Below, one piece after another: positions 32,030 through 41,445 of a stretch of 64,000 nucleotides of DNA. The position numbers and the translations under genes are program-made. Numbering within the stretch: position 1 is the first letter of the stretch; every line of letters starts with the position of its first letter. The notes beneath the pieces are model-generated. The model worked only from the letters and a program-made list of their open reading frames with translations, had not been told where the DNA came from and ran no database searches. Origin of the DNA: JBALVT01 sp965262875 (GTDB lineage: Bacteria; Pseudomonadota; Gammaproteobacteria; Pseudomonadales; Halieaceae); NCBI GenBank assembly GCA_965262875.1, contig OZ253570.1, positions 1 to 64,000 of the forward strand. Reading direction: 5' to 3'.

Positions 32030-32825
32030 CAAAGAATGACCATGGTCTGGCATTCCCCTCCATCCAGCGGCACAACGGGGCAGGGCCTGGAGTGCCTTTG
32101 GCATAATCGCGCAGAAGGCTTTCAAACCCGCCCATCCGCGCGTGATCCGCCTCCGAGAGCATGCCGGCCGCCAAAAAGGTGCGCACGGAAATAATTTTAC
32201 AGCGTCCGCCCTGCGCGCTGAACCGGTAAGGTTCAACATCCATTGTCACAGCGACCAGCGCCCCGTCTTCAAACGGGATCAGAAAAGCCCATGTCTGATC
32301 CGGATCAAGGTTGGTTCGGGGCAGCTTGAGCGCAATGGAGCGCAAAACCAGAAGTGCTGCCTCTACGTGATGCGGCAGGTTTTCCGGCGTTGTGCAGTCT
32401 CGCTCAACAAGGCGGGCCAGCGCATGGTGGCCGATATTGGCGGCGATCAGGCTGCTCATGGACACTTTCAGGGGGGTTCCGGTCAGGATCAGATCGATCC
32501 TGAATACCGACCGCTCGCAATAAAGCGGTGCTGCGTCCTCAGGCAGCTTAAACACCCGGTTTTCCCTGGCCACGGTCGTCGCCTCGGCCATCACCTCCTT
32601 GTGCTGCCGGGTCCATGTGGTGATGGCAGGCCGGATGAAGGTGGGCCTCAACAGAGGCACCAGACGTTTCAGCGTGCGACCGGGCTTCCTGGACAGGGAT
32701 GATTGTTCGAATGCCTCCAGAGCGCGGCGCCCGCGGCCGTCTTTGTACCAGGCCATGGCATCGGTGTGATCCGTCAGGGTGTTGGCAAAGGCCGTCGCGT
32801 AGCCCCTGGCCAGCTTGTCATACAT
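32016..32825 (-). CDS. Hypothetical protein between traG and traF
   Basis: A 269-residue soluble protein with an AAAGG ribosome site before ATG 32825. Its order is: N-terminal Arg/Lys-rich helices (RGRRALEAFEQSSLSRKPGR), a central conserved-looking region (APLYCERSVFRIDLILTGTP, SSLIAANIGHHALARLVERD), and a C-terminal part with DPDQTWAFLIPFEDGALVAV. It overlaps traF, so it is co-translated with the transfer operon. I do not recognise the family. It may be a DNA-processing accessory factor. Confidence 0.65.
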   Translation of the reverse strand: MYDKLARGYATAFANTLTDHTDAMAWYKDGRGRRALEAFEQSSLSRKPGRTLKRLVPLLRPTFIRPAITTWTRQHKEVMAEATTVARENRVFKLPEDAAPLYCERSVFRIDLILTGTPLKVSMSSLIAANIGHHALARLVERDCTTPENLPHHVEAALLVLRSIALKLPRTNLDPDQTWAFLIPFEDGALVAVTMDVEPYRFSAQGGRCKIISVRTFLAAGMLSEADHARMGGFESLLRDYAKGTPGPAPLCRWMEGNARPWSFFDANA

Positions 32826-33003
32826 GATGCTTGCCTTTCAGGCCCGGGCCCTCATCGATACTGAATACTCTGTTTTGAGCCAGTAAACCAACTTCGCATT
32901 CTGCGTTTCCATCCAGGGATTTCTGGATCAAAGGTATGGCATGTTCAATCATCGCGCGCACCCCGTACGAAGATCAGGCTGCGGTTTTGAGCGGGCGGTT
33001 GGA

Positions 33004-36000
33004 TCATTCCTGGTTCCTTTCGGTTATCGGCCATGAACAGGCGGCTCCCAGCGGATAGCCCAATCCGCTGATCGGCTGGCGAAACAGCCGCCATGCGTCG
33101 CCAACACGGTTGACCCAGACACATGCGGGCCATGCGTGCAGCGGGATATCGGACGCGCAAAGCGGCGTTGACACGATGCCGGCATGGCGGCGGGGTATTT
33201 CCGGCCAGGCATCCAGAAACGCCATGGCGGAGGATGATGTCTCGGGTGGTTGTCGCAAATCGAGCAGGGCGGCGACAAACCACTGTTGCAGCGTGCTGTC
33301 ACCCACCCATCGCATCAGGTCATCGGCCTCATCGTCGTTGTCGGGGCGTATCACGGCGGGGACATGTTCAAAGACCAGCTGCGGCGGCTGCCCGGGCGGG
33401 ATCGGGCCGACATCTTGAGAATTCCACATCGCAACTTCGGAAATCTGGCCGGGTGTAAACCAGCGCCCGGGCACGGCATTGTTGACCGGATCATAGCGTG
33501 TGTCGCTTGGCACGAAGCCAATCGTGGCCGGTGAAATACGCCCGCGCAGGGTGGCATGATCGGGATAATCGCTGGAGGGTTGCAGACCGGGCGGAAGCCC
33601 GTATGGTTGATTACGTATCCAGCAGCGCCACAGATGCAGGCGCCACTCAAGCCCGTCAAACCGGCGGCGGCGGCGTTTGAGATCATAAAGCTCATAGCGC
33701 CCGTCCGGGTGGGTGAGATACCAGTCGACCAGATCGAAGAGCCGCAGGATTTTCAGCCCGCCGGTTGCCGCATGGGGGCGCGGGATGATTTGCAGTGTAT
33801 CCGGATCGAGATTGAGCGGGATGTTGCCGGGCGGCAGCATCCAGTGGGCCCAGAGCCTGCGGGCCGGGTTTGAACTCCGCCAGAGAATGCGGCGCAGGGC
33901 GGCCATTTTGGCTGGATCGCGCGGGGGCTTGCGTCCAAAATCCAGATCCCCGAAGGGCACCCCGAGACGTCCCCAGATGGTATAGCGTTCCGGGGACCAG
34001 CCCCGCTTGTCAATCTCGGCGCGCTCTGTCGCGCTCAGCGCAGGAAGCGGGGTGGTTTGCGACCTATCCGCCGCCGCCGGCGCGTCAGGAACGCCCTCAC
34101 CTTCCGCCGTATTTTGCCCGCGCGTTTCTGCTCGCGGCGTTTCTGCTCGCGGCGTTTTGGTTTGCGTCTGTTCTGTCGCATCTGTGCTGCTTTCTGTTGT
34201 CCTCTTTGCCGATGTCGCCGGGTTGTGGGTGCCATCCGGCGCGTGGCCGTGCTGTGTTTGGGTGGGTGTTCGGGCTGCCGGCATCTGATCCACATCGGTT
34301 CGCGCAGCATTGCCGGTGTTTTCCATCGCCGTCGCCCCGCCGGGCCTTTGCCCTTGATGGCCGGGTCGGGACTGCGGGCCGGATGATTCATCGCCCCTTG
34401 TTCCCAGCGGTGCTGTCGGGTGTGGGCCGGTGTTTTCCATCGCCACCAGCCAATCCCAAAAAGGCACTGCGGTCTCGCCTTTGTGGGTGGCAACGCGCCA
34501 GGCGACACGCGCGCGACCAAGCGGATATGGCAGCCCCGTGACCGGCGGGCCTTCATGGCAGCTGACGTTCGGGTTGCGAGACGGCGTGGGGGGTGGTGCT
34601 GGCTGTTGTCTTTGTTTTCCAGCTGTTCTTTTTGTGGTTCTTTCTGTGGCTTCCCGGGGCTCTACCATCGAAACCGGGGCGGTTATGACGGGATCGGGCG
34701 CAGATGCTTGGGGGCGTGGTGCCGGGGTCTCTGTGACTGTTTCCACCCCTTCTGGCAGTGTCATTGCTGTCGTTGCTGCGGGCGCGGGATCAGGCGCGTT
34801 CGGAGACGTGGCTTTGCCCGCCTTGTTGGTGGCATCGATGCCTTGCAGCACCGCTTTGCGCCGCCGGGTGACATCAAGGTCGTCCTCAACGCTTTCCGGC
34901 GATTTAACCCGGTCCCGCATATCCTTGCGGGTAAAAAAGATCGCCTTGGTCGCCATGATGGGCCGGGTTCTGCGGGTAAAGATCACCGAGCCATGGGCGG
35001 GTAGTTGCCCCAAAGCCGCCTGGGTCATCAGCGGCACATCGCGCAGCTGTTCGCTTTCGCTGGAGCCGATAGAGCCGCCCATGGGCGCCATGACCTGATT
35101 TTGCGAGGAACTGCCCTCGGTGGTGACGCGGATTGTGCGTTTGCCGAGCATTGCGGATATATCGGCGGCGGTGCGGCTTGAGCCGACAGCACTGACCACG
35201 CGCGCCTCGCAGCTGTCGAGCCAGGCATCCGCGCCAGCCTGTCCGCCCCAGGCCTCGTTGACCTGTCCGAAGTTCTGGTAGATCAGCATCAGGTGCATGC
35301 CGATGGAGCGCCCGGCATCGCGTACATTGTTGAGCACATCCATGCCGCCCAGCACCCTTGCTTCATCAATTAGAAACAGGCGCCGCGCGCGGGGGCGATC
35401 CGGTTGTTCGAGCAGTTCGGACACCACGAACATGCTGCCGATCAGCAACCGTGGGAAGGGCGAGAAGTCCTTGGCTGCCAGGCCGGGGATCGAGATGAAA
35501 ATGTCGGTTTTGGGTTCAAGCGCCGCGAGATGCTGTTCCGGTGTGCGTTCAGAATAGGCGTAACGGGCAATATCGGGAAACTGGATGAAGGAGAGCTTGT
35601 TGGAAATCCCCTTGACCAGCCCGGGAAAGGTCCGCTCGTCAATCGCAGACAGCCCCCTCAGTTCATCAGTGATGAAGGGCAGATTATGGCGCCGGACAAT
35701 GCTTTCAGCCTCGGCGATCACCACGTCCCGTTCTCGATTGATGAACTTCGAGATAGCCCGCGCCACATTTGCATCATTCTCAGCGACAAAATGTGCGGTG
35801 AGCGCAGCAAAGAGGCTGACCGACATATCATGGAAAAACTCGCTCACATCGGAGGATCTGGAACTCAGCGGCATCAGTGTTTTGGCCATGGTGTGATAGA
35901 CCGAAGGCACTTCGCGCGCCAGCGGCGCGATCATCTTGAACGGATCAAAGCCGTTTTGTGCATCAATGACAACCGCGTCGTAGCCCATTTCGCGCCGCGC

Positions 36001-36822
36001 ATCTTTGGTGCGGGCATAGAGATCACCCTTGGGATCAAACACCACCAGCGGCCCATCGTAATGCAGAATGTTGGGGAGGACGATGCCGGATGTCTTGTAG
36101 CCGGCGGAGGCGGCCAGAACCAGCACATGGCCGTTGCCGTCGGCCGGGTTCATGGTGATGAGATTGCCGCGCCCCTGCCGGCGGTTTCCACTGCGCCGGG
36201 ACGGATTAAACCCGGGTGTCTCGTTGATCGGGTCGGTGTGTTCGCCCAGCACAATCCCGCCGGGATGATTGAAGCGTTCGCGCACCTCGCGGGCGCTGGC
36301 CCAGCTGGCCTGGGGCAGAACACCTTTGCCCCCGCCGCTGGCTTTTGCCGCCCGCCTGCCATCGCGCAGCCCGTCGCGGATGTGGCGGCGGGTCTGGCGG
36401 ATGGTTTGCCCGCTGATCGCGGCACTTAGCGAGGCAATGACGATGGCCCCGACCAAGCCTGCAAACACCTGTGGCGGGGCTTCATGGTAGTTATTTTCAA
36501 GCCACGCGACGTAGTTTTGCAAAAAGCTGTAGGCACCTTTCAGATCCCAGTCCCCGGGGCCAAGTCGCCAGGGCCGCAGCATCCAGATCAAAATGCCCGG
36601 GGCGAATATCCACCACCAGTATCCGGAGCGGCGGCCCAAAAGGATTATCATGATCCCGACGACAGCCCCCGGAACGAGGGCGATCAGCAGCCAGCTGATT
36701 TCCAGCCCGTAATAATCAATACGGGCAGTTTGATAGAGCGAGATCGTGAGGCGCAAGCCAAAGAGATTGCCCAGGATTACAACCGCGCTGGCACCAAGGA
36801 TGGTTAAGACGAGGGACCGCAT
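33004..36822 (-). CDS. traG: TraG/VirD4-type coupling protein with a long C-terminal extension (1272 aa)
   Basis: N-terminal membrane helices (1-70 and about 120-140) are followed by the coupling ATPase: Walker A region LAASAGYKTSG (236-246, the TraG-type variant without GKT), VVFDPKGDLYA and Walker B LFLIDEARV (482-490). The conserved core ends near residue 650. The remaining 600 residues are an extension with a Pro/Thr/Arg-rich linker (PRAETPRAETRG repeats near 870) and a folded-looking end (about 910-1270, with FDLVDWYLTHPDGRYELYDL). Ti TraG is about 640 residues. The protein links the relaxosome to the trb channel. It overlaps traB by ATGA. Confidence 0.93.
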   Translation of the reverse strand: MRSLVLTILGASAVVILGNLFGLRLTISLYQTARIDYYGLEISWLLIALVPGAVVGIMIILLGRRSGYWWWIFAPGILIWMLRPWRLGPGDWDLKGAYSFLQNYVAWLENNYHEAPPQVFAGLVGAIVIASLSAAISGQTIRQTRRHIRDGLRDGRRAAKASGGGKGVLPQASWASAREVRERFNHPGGIVLGEHTDPINETPGFNPSRRSGNRRQGRGNLITMNPADGNGHVLVLAASAGYKTSGIVLPNILHYDGPLVVFDPKGDLYARTKDARREMGYDAVVIDAQNGFDPFKMIAPLAREVPSVYHTMAKTLMPLSSRSSDVSEFFHDMSVSLFAALTAHFVAENDANVARAISKFINRERDVVIAEAESIVRRHNLPFITDELRGLSAIDERTFPGLVKGISNKLSFIQFPDIARYAYSERTPEQHLAALEPKTDIFISIPGLAAKDFSPFPRLLIGSMFVVSELLEQPDRPRARRLFLIDEARVLGGMDVLNNVRDAGRSIGMHLMLIYQNFGQVNEAWGGQAGADAWLDSCEARVVSAVGSSRTAADISAMLGKRTIRVTTEGSSSQNQVMAPMGGSIGSSESEQLRDVPLMTQAALGQLPAHGSVIFTRRTRPIMATKAIFFTRKDMRDRVKSPESVEDDLDVTRRRKAVLQGIDATNKAGKATSPNAPDPAPAATTAMTLPEGVETVTETPAPRPQASAPDPVITAPVSMVEPREATERTTKRTAGKQRQQPAPPPTPSRNPNVSCHEGPPVTGLPYPLGRARVAWRVATHKGETAVPFWDWLVAMENTGPHPTAPLGTRGDESSGPQSRPGHQGQRPGGATAMENTGNAARTDVDQMPAARTPTQTQHGHAPDGTHNPATSAKRTTESSTDATEQTQTKTPRAETPRAETRGQNTAEGEGVPDAPAAADRSQTTPLPALSATERAEIDKRGWSPERYTIWGRLGVPFGDLDFGRKPPRDPAKMAALRRILWRSSNPARRLWAHWMLPPGNIPLNLDPDTLQIIPRPHAATGGLKILRLFDLVDWYLTHPDGRYELYDLKRRRRRFDGLEWRLHLWRCWIRNQPYGLPPGLQPSSDYPDHATLRGRISPATIGFVPSDTRYDPVNNAVPGRWFTPGQISEVAMWNSQDVGPIPPGQPPQLVFEHVPAVIRPDNDDEADDLMRWVGDSTLQQWFVAALLDLRQPPETSSSAMAFLDAWPEIPRRHAGIVSTPLCASDIPLHAWPACVWVNRVGDAWRLFRQPISGLGYPLGAACSWPITERNQE

Positions 36823-38618
36823 TATGCGGGGCCTTTAAGCAGGAAGGTTTGGCCGGTTTCGGCATGGAGAACGGTGCGGCCGGTTAAGCGTCCCATGGCG
36901 CGGCTGACCTTGTGGCGCAGGGTTGAGAGTGGCAGGCTGCCAAAGACACGGTCATTGGACAGGATCACAACCGGGCGGTCGGGCCTCTCGGGCATGAAAT
37001 ACCCTGCCGGCCCAACGGGCCTCTCGGGCATGAAATACCCTGCCGGCCCAACGGGCCTCTCGGGCATGTGATACCCTGCCGGCCCAACGGGCCTCTCGGG
37101 CATGAAATACCCTGCCGGCCCAACGGGCCTCTCGGGCATGAAATACCCTGCCGGCCCAACGGGCCTCTCGGGCATGAAATACCCTGCCGGCCCAACGGGC
37201 CTCTCGGGCATGTGATACCCTGCCGGCCCAACGGGCCTCTCGGGCATGAAATACCCTGCCGGCCCAACGGGCCTCTCGGGCATGTGATACCCTGCCGGCC
37301 CAACGGGCCTCTCGGGCATGAAATACCCTGCCGGCCCAACGGGCCTCTCGGGCATGTGATACCCTGCCGGCCCAACGGGCCTCTCGGGCATGAAATACCC
37401 TGCCGGCCCAACGGGCCTCTCGGGCATGTGATACCCTGCCGGCCCAACGGGTGTCTTTGCGCTTAAAACGGGACCCCAGGCCCGGGGCAGAAACGCCTCG
37501 AAGCAAATGAGCCAGTCAACCGGGTTGGCGGCGTTCGGAACCATGATTGCATCTGTGTTTGCATCCATCGCGCCCCATGTGCCGGTGAGGCCGGGTATGC
37601 CGTAGCGGGCGGCATGGACACGCATGGCATCGCCACGTGGATCCGCACCGCGTGGATCCGCACCGCGTTGACCCGTGCCGCGTTGACCCGTGCCGCGTTG
37701 ACCCGCGTCGCGTTGACCCGCGCAGGTTTCGGGATCAAAGCGCCAGATCTGTCCGCGACCAGCCTCAGCCATCACGCCGATCCAGAGGGTCAGGTTGCGG
37801 TTGCGCACCGCATCACACCAGAAGGCTGTCGCCGCGTGGTTATCTGCGCGAAAGAAATTTTCGCCGAAGATGGCTTGCGCCCCCTTGGGCAGACTGTCGC
37901 GCAGCGCAATCCAGCGTGCGCGTTCGGTGATCAAACGCGGTTCCGGCCTCACCTGCCAGGCTGTTTTCGGCGGTTCTGGGGACTGATAGAGCTGACCCCA
38001 TGCAAAGGCTGCGAGAACCAGCGTCAGCACAGAGGTGGCGCGTTGCCAGAAATGCGGCAGTGCTTCGGCGATGGCAAAGCCGATGAGCAAAACAACCGGC
38101 CCGATCAGACCGGTTCCGGGGGTGGCATCGGCGATCAGCAGCACGGGTGATGCGGGAAACACTGCGATCAATGTCAGAATGACGGCAAGAGCACCAAGCC
38201 CGATCCCTGCGGCGGCGGTTGCCAAAGCCATGAGGGCGAGTGCGGCCAGAGGCCAGACAAGCTGGGCACTGTAGCCAAGGGTCACAAGGGCACTGGCGCT
38301 GGTTATGGCTGGCCAGAGCAGGTAAAGACCCATGGCAATGGCTCTTGCTTGGCGCGTGCCGGCCACAATCGCTGCCATCAGGGGCAGTCCGGCCAGCCAG
38401 AGCGGCAGGGTTGGTGAAAAAAAGCCGGTCAGAGTGAGTGCCACGGCGACGATAATCAGCAGCACGGTGCAGAGATACCGCAACATATTTTTGGGCGGTT
38501 CCGAGATATGATTGCTGGGATTAAAGCCGCCTGCCTGCGCCTTGCGCCCGTTGGGGCCTGATGGCCATAATCGGGTGATCCGGTGCAGGCGGCAGAGGGA
38601 AAACCGGCGTTCAGTCAT
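36822..38618 (-). CDS. traB: TraB-like conjugal transfer membrane protein with 13 tandem repeats
   Basis: The start ATG at 38618 overlaps the previous stop by 8 bp; an internal ATG at 38486 begins right before the first membrane helix. Residues 45-220 are strongly hydrophobic with six or more helices, followed by a soluble domain with short motifs of nitrilase-like TraB proteins (GAQAIFGENFF, VVILSNDRVFGSLPLSTLRH). Between PVLSAKT and PDRPVVILSND lie 13 copies of PVGPAGY(H/F)MPER, and before them GQRGT/ADPRG repeats. Without the repeats the length is close to Ti TraB (about 420 residues). TraB raises conjugation frequency in Ti plasmids; its mechanism is unclear. Confidence 0.8.
   Translation of the reverse strand: MTERRFSLCRLHRITRLWPSGPNGRKAQAGGFNPSNHISEPPKNMLRYLCTVLLIIVAVALTLTGFFSPTLPLWLAGLPLMAAIVAGTRQARAIAMGLYLLWPAITSASALVTLGYSAQLVWPLAALALMALATAAAGIGLGALAVILTLIAVFPASPVLLIADATPGTGLIGPVVLLIGFAIAEALPHFWQRATSVLTLVLAAFAWGQLYQSPEPPKTAWQVRPEPRLITERARWIALRDSLPKGAQAIFGENFFRADNHAATAFWCDAVRNRNLTLWIGVMAEAGRGQIWRFDPETCAGQRDAGQRGTGQRGTGQRGADPRGADPRGDAMRVHAARYGIPGLTGTWGAMDANTDAIMVPNAANPVDWLICFEAFLPRAWGPVLSAKTPVGPAGYHMPERPVGPAGYFMPERPVGPAGYHMPERPVGPAGYFMPERPVGPAGYHMPERPVGPAGYFMPERPVGPAGYHMPERPVGPAGYFMPERPVGPAGYFMPERPVGPAGYFMPERPVGPAGYHMPERPVGPAGYFMPERPVGPAGYFMPERPDRPVVILSNDRVFGSLPLSTLRHKVSRAMGRLTGRTVLHAETGQTFLLKGPA
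36984..37451 (-). repeat. 13 tandem 36-bp repeats inside traB
   Basis: Thirteen in-frame 36-bp units encode PVGPAGY then H or F then MPER. In translation order the variant residue reads H F H F H F H F F F H F F, so units were copied in pairs. Each unit contains CCTGCCGGCCCAACGGGCC and a CGGGCATG(A/T)(A/G)ATACCC hairpin and belongs to the dispersed palindromic family. Confidence 0.97.
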
Positions 38619-38847
38619 CAGGGTGATACCCTAAATTATAGAAATTTCGCAGATCGGCCTCCTCGGCGTCCATAATGTTCCTCCACCGCAGATACGCCCA
38701 ACGGGAAAGGGCACTTGCATCTTCCGAGGCCTCGCCTGGATCAAGGGCGCGTAAGGCGGTTTTGGCCTCTTTAAGCCAGCAAGATTCTGCCGGGTCATCA
38801 GCGACTGTGTCATCAGCGGGGTTCAAACTGTGTTCATTCGAGGGCAT
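38611..38847 (-). CDS. Small acidic hypothetical protein in the tra operon
   Basis: A 78-residue acidic protein from ATG 38847, which lies inside the 3' end of the muramidase gene. Its stop overlaps traB. Sequence marks: CWLKEAKTALRALDPGEASE, SRWAYLRWRNIMDAEEADLR. No signal peptide. The overlaps on both sides support translation. Family not recognised. Confidence 0.6.
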   Translation of the reverse strand: MPSNEHSLNPADDTVADDPAESCWLKEAKTALRALDPGEASEDASALSRWAYLRWRNIMDAEEADLRNFYNLGYHPDD

Positions 38848-39841
38848 AAGGGTCTCGCTTCCATGTCCGGATTGAAGGGGTGAGGCTGCCGGCGTGCGCC
38901 GCGCCGCGCATGGCGCGGGCAATATCCCGACGGCTTGCGGCGGTGCTGATCACGTCGAACGCAAGCCCGCCTTTGATCTGTATGCTGCGCGGTCTTGTCG
39001 ATGCGGGCGTGCGTTTGAGCGGCACCGGCTTACCCGCCAAGAGGGCGAGTACGGTTGCGGGTTTTGTAAGCGCGCGATTGCCCGCCACGCCGTGATGCGC
39101 CGATTGGCCCATGTTTGGCCCTGCGGTCAGCGGCAGTGCTGCCCAGATGCCCGCCAGGCAATTGCCATAGCGCGGATGGCGGGCGACCGGCCCTTTTGTG
39201 CCGCAATCGGCAATCAGCGCGCGGGCCAGCCGGTCCTGCGTGGCCGCATCAAAGATGTCCTCGCGTGCGGCAGCTCCAGCGTTCACAAGCCCCTGAAGTG
39301 TTTTCCGGATAATCTGGTAGCCACCGGCGGCGGTCGACGGCGCACCTGATGCACGCACCCGGGTTTGCCATTTAAGCACCGCGCCCACGGTCATAGCCGT
39401 TAGTTTTTCGGGCGGCGGTATGGGGATGCGCCGTTCATAATCGTCGTATCCGTTCGGGGCTTCCAGCATCCGGATGAAGGTCAGAAGATCGGTGGTGGTG
39501 TGGGGCGCCCGGGTCATCCGCTGCGGGGTCATCCACTGCGGGGTCATCCGCTGCCTCGGCAGGGCTTTCTGGAAAGCCCGAGAGAGGGGCTGCCTCGGCA
39601 GGGCTTTCTGGAAAGCCCGAGAGAGGGGCTGCCTCGGCAGGGCTTTCTGGAAAGCTCCATTGGACTGGCAGGGCATGGCTGACTTCTCGGGCCAGTTTGG
39701 CCCTGCCAGTCCGATGGGCCCGAGAAGTCGAGAGAGGGGCGCCCGGGTCATCGGGGGCTCCGCCCGCCCGGCTGTGGTGCAAAGCAGGGCCAGAAGCAAC
39801 GCGGTGAGCAGGGTCGATAACATGGGATATGTCCGCTTCAT
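38834..39841 (-). CDS. Exported muramidase-like protein of the transfer operon
   Basis: A 335-residue protein with a signal peptide (MLSTLLTALLLALLCTTAGRA) and a lysozyme-like domain marked by RMLEAPNGYDDYERRIPIPP, GAPSTAAGGYQIIRKTLQGL and FDAATQDRLARALI. This domain is shared with the next gene upstream (EAPNGYD, STAAGRYQII, FDAATQDRL) and resembles COG4678-type phage muramidases. The function would be local peptidoglycan opening for the secretion channel. Between signal peptide and domain, residues of about 34-105 are repeat-derived: three copies of the 13-residue PLSRAFQKALPRQ plus a core-hairpin unit. The last 80 residues have no known fold. ATGA overlap with the VirB6 fusion gene. Confidence 0.78.
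   Translation of the reverse strand: MKRTYPMLSTLLTALLLALLCTTAGRAEPPMTRAPLSRLLGPIGLAGPNWPEKSAMPCQSNGAFQKALPRQPLSRAFQKALPRQPLSRAFQKALPRQRMTPQWMTPQRMTRAPHTTTDLLTFIRMLEAPNGYDDYERRIPIPPPEKLTAMTVGAVLKWQTRVRASGAPSTAAGGYQIIRKTLQGLVNAGAAAREDIFDAATQDRLARALIADCGTKGPVARHPRYGNCLAGIWAALPLTAGPNMGQSAHHGVAGNRALTKPATVLALLAGKPVPLKRTPASTRPRSIQIKGGLAFDVISTAASRRDIARAMRGAAHAGSLTPSIRTWKRDPYALE
39541..39740 (-). repeat. Palindromic units and three 39-bp repeats within the muramidase gene
   Basis: Three 39-bp units (about 39555-39660) each contain GGGCTTTCTGGAAAGCCC, a perfect hairpin. They are followed by a unit with core GGGCCAGTTTGGCCC (39689-39703) and flanks CTTCTCG and CTGCCAGTCCGATGGG. All are kept in frame. 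Confidence 0.85.
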
Positions 39842-41289
39842 CGCATGGCTTTCACAAGTTCACCCGCCGCGCGGGGCAGCATAAACATCAGGAGGAGTGC
39901 CAGTGATTCAATAAAAATCAGGATGGGCGCTGTGGTGAAGGGATCCGCGCTGCTGCGCATATCCCAGGCAATGGACGGGGTCAAATTAAGTACCAGCAAG
40001 AGCGCCATCAGGCTCAGGCCGGTGGCCACCAGAGTGACCAGCCAGGCCCGCGCCGCCGCCATACCTTGGGACAGCCCGCCAAAACCCACGGTGAGTATGC
40101 CGGCGGCGGCGGCCAGAAACAGCCGGGCATACCAGTAAATCACCACCCCGATTTGCAGGGCGGCCAGCACGATGATCAGCGTGGACATCGTATAAATTAC
40201 GAGTTGTATTATCATGGGGGCACTGCCAATGCCCTCATAGAGAGAAAACGCCAGGGCCATTTTGGAAGCGGCAAACTTGGCCATGGAAAATGGCTGGTTG
40301 GCCCCGGCCGATCTTGCGAGTCCTGCGGCGGTGTCGGCGATAAAGTGGATCACTTCGCCGCCGGCGTTCAGGATGGCCAGACAAAAGAGCACGGCAAGCA
40401 GGCGGAACAGGAACCCGTCCATCAGATAGGTGAGGGTTTCGCTGGAAAAAGCCCATTTGCCGCCGCGCCAGACCAGATCAATGCCGAACAGGACCAGAAG
40501 CAGAAGTGTGCCTGCCTCAATGAGCGCGTCCGCCGTCTCGCCGGCGGCGCGGGCCAGATCTTCCAGAAACCGGTCCCATGTAAAGCCGAACCGCATGCCT
40601 TTCCGGATGGCGGCCACCTCGGGCGCAATATCCGCCACAGCGATACGACAGTCCAGAACGCCCTGATAGGTGTCCGATCTGACCAGCGCATGATTGTCGG
40701 CGACGCCCTCATAAACGGAACGGCCTGCGCCCGTGCCACCAATCCGGGGCAGTGCGGCCCAGACACCGGCGATGCGGTTGGCGATGGCCGGGGAGTTGGC
40801 CCCGGCGCGGTATCCGGTTTGGCGCAGCAGGTGCCGTCCAAGCCGGTCCTGCGTGGCGGCGTCAAACGTATCGCCCGGTGAGACAACCCCGGCATCAACC
40901 AGCCCCTGAAGCGTGGGCCGGATGATCTGGTAGCGCCCGGCGGCGGTTGAAACAGACCCGCCCCGCACCGCGCGGCGTTGCCAGTCGAGCACCGCGTCCA
41001 CCGTCATCGTGGTGATCGGGCGCGGCGGGTTGACCCGCACGCCATAATACACCGTGTCATAGCCGTTCGGGGCCTCCAGCGCGCCGATCAGGTCAAGCAT
41101 GATCTCTTCCGTGCAGGCCAGCGCCGGTTGGGCGCAGGCGAGCAGCAGGCACAGATGCAGCAGCCATTGCCGCACGCTTGCCATGCACAGGGATCGGTAT
41201 CGGGACAGGCATCGGGCCAAAGGGGCGACAGCCTTGTTTTCATCGTTGTCTACGGGGGTGTTCATGGGCTGCGTCCTTGACTTGCCCAC
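39838..41289 (-). CDS. virB6: Muramidase-VirB6/TrbL fusion protein
   Basis: A 483-residue protein. A signal peptide (SVRQWLLHLCLLLACAQPAL) leads into a muramidase-like domain (about 55-210: GALEAPNGYD, GSVSTAAGRYQIIRPTLQGL, FDAATQDRLGRHLL), then a polytopic membrane region (about 245-483) with TrbL/VirB6 features (TLLLLVLFGIDLVWRGGKWA, AGILTVGFGGLSQGMAAARA, and about six helices). VirB6 builds the inner-membrane channel of type IV secretion; peptidoglycan hydrolase is normally a separate protein (VirB1). No stop or frameshift divides the halves. A second TrbL without muramidase is at 43974-45272. Confidence 0.8.
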   Translation of the reverse strand: MGKSRTQPMNTPVDNDENKAVAPLARCLSRYRSLCMASVRQWLLHLCLLLACAQPALACTEEIMLDLIGALEAPNGYDTVYYGVRVNPPRPITTMTVDAVLDWQRRAVRGGSVSTAAGRYQIIRPTLQGLVDAGVVSPGDTFDAATQDRLGRHLLRQTGYRAGANSPAIANRIAGVWAALPRIGGTGAGRSVYEGVADNHALVRSDTYQGVLDCRIAVADIAPEVAAIRKGMRFGFTWDRFLEDLARAAGETADALIEAGTLLLLVLFGIDLVWRGGKWAFSSETLTYLMDGFLFRLLAVLFCLAILNAGGEVIHFIADTAAGLARSAGANQPFSMAKFAASKMALAFSLYEGIGSAPMIIQLVIYTMSTLIIVLAALQIGVVIYWYARLFLAAAAGILTVGFGGLSQGMAAARAWLVTLVATGLSLMALLLVLNLTPSIAWDMRSSADPFTTAPILIFIESLALLLMFMLPRAAGELVKAMR

Positions 41290-41445
41290 TTCAACAAACT
41301 AGGTGTTAAACTAGTTAGGGCGTGTTGCGTTTGATTGAGCATCAAACAAACGGGATGCGCAACCACAGAAAACAAGCGGAGCTGTGCATTCCGTTTTATC
41401 GGGTGAACCCAATAAAGCGCGATACACTCTAATAAGGAGAAAATT

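Noticed and set aside
36985..37452. CRISPR array, because of the regular 36-bp repeats
   Set aside because: There are no unique spacers between repeats; units abut directly and encode an in-frame peptide repeat in traB.
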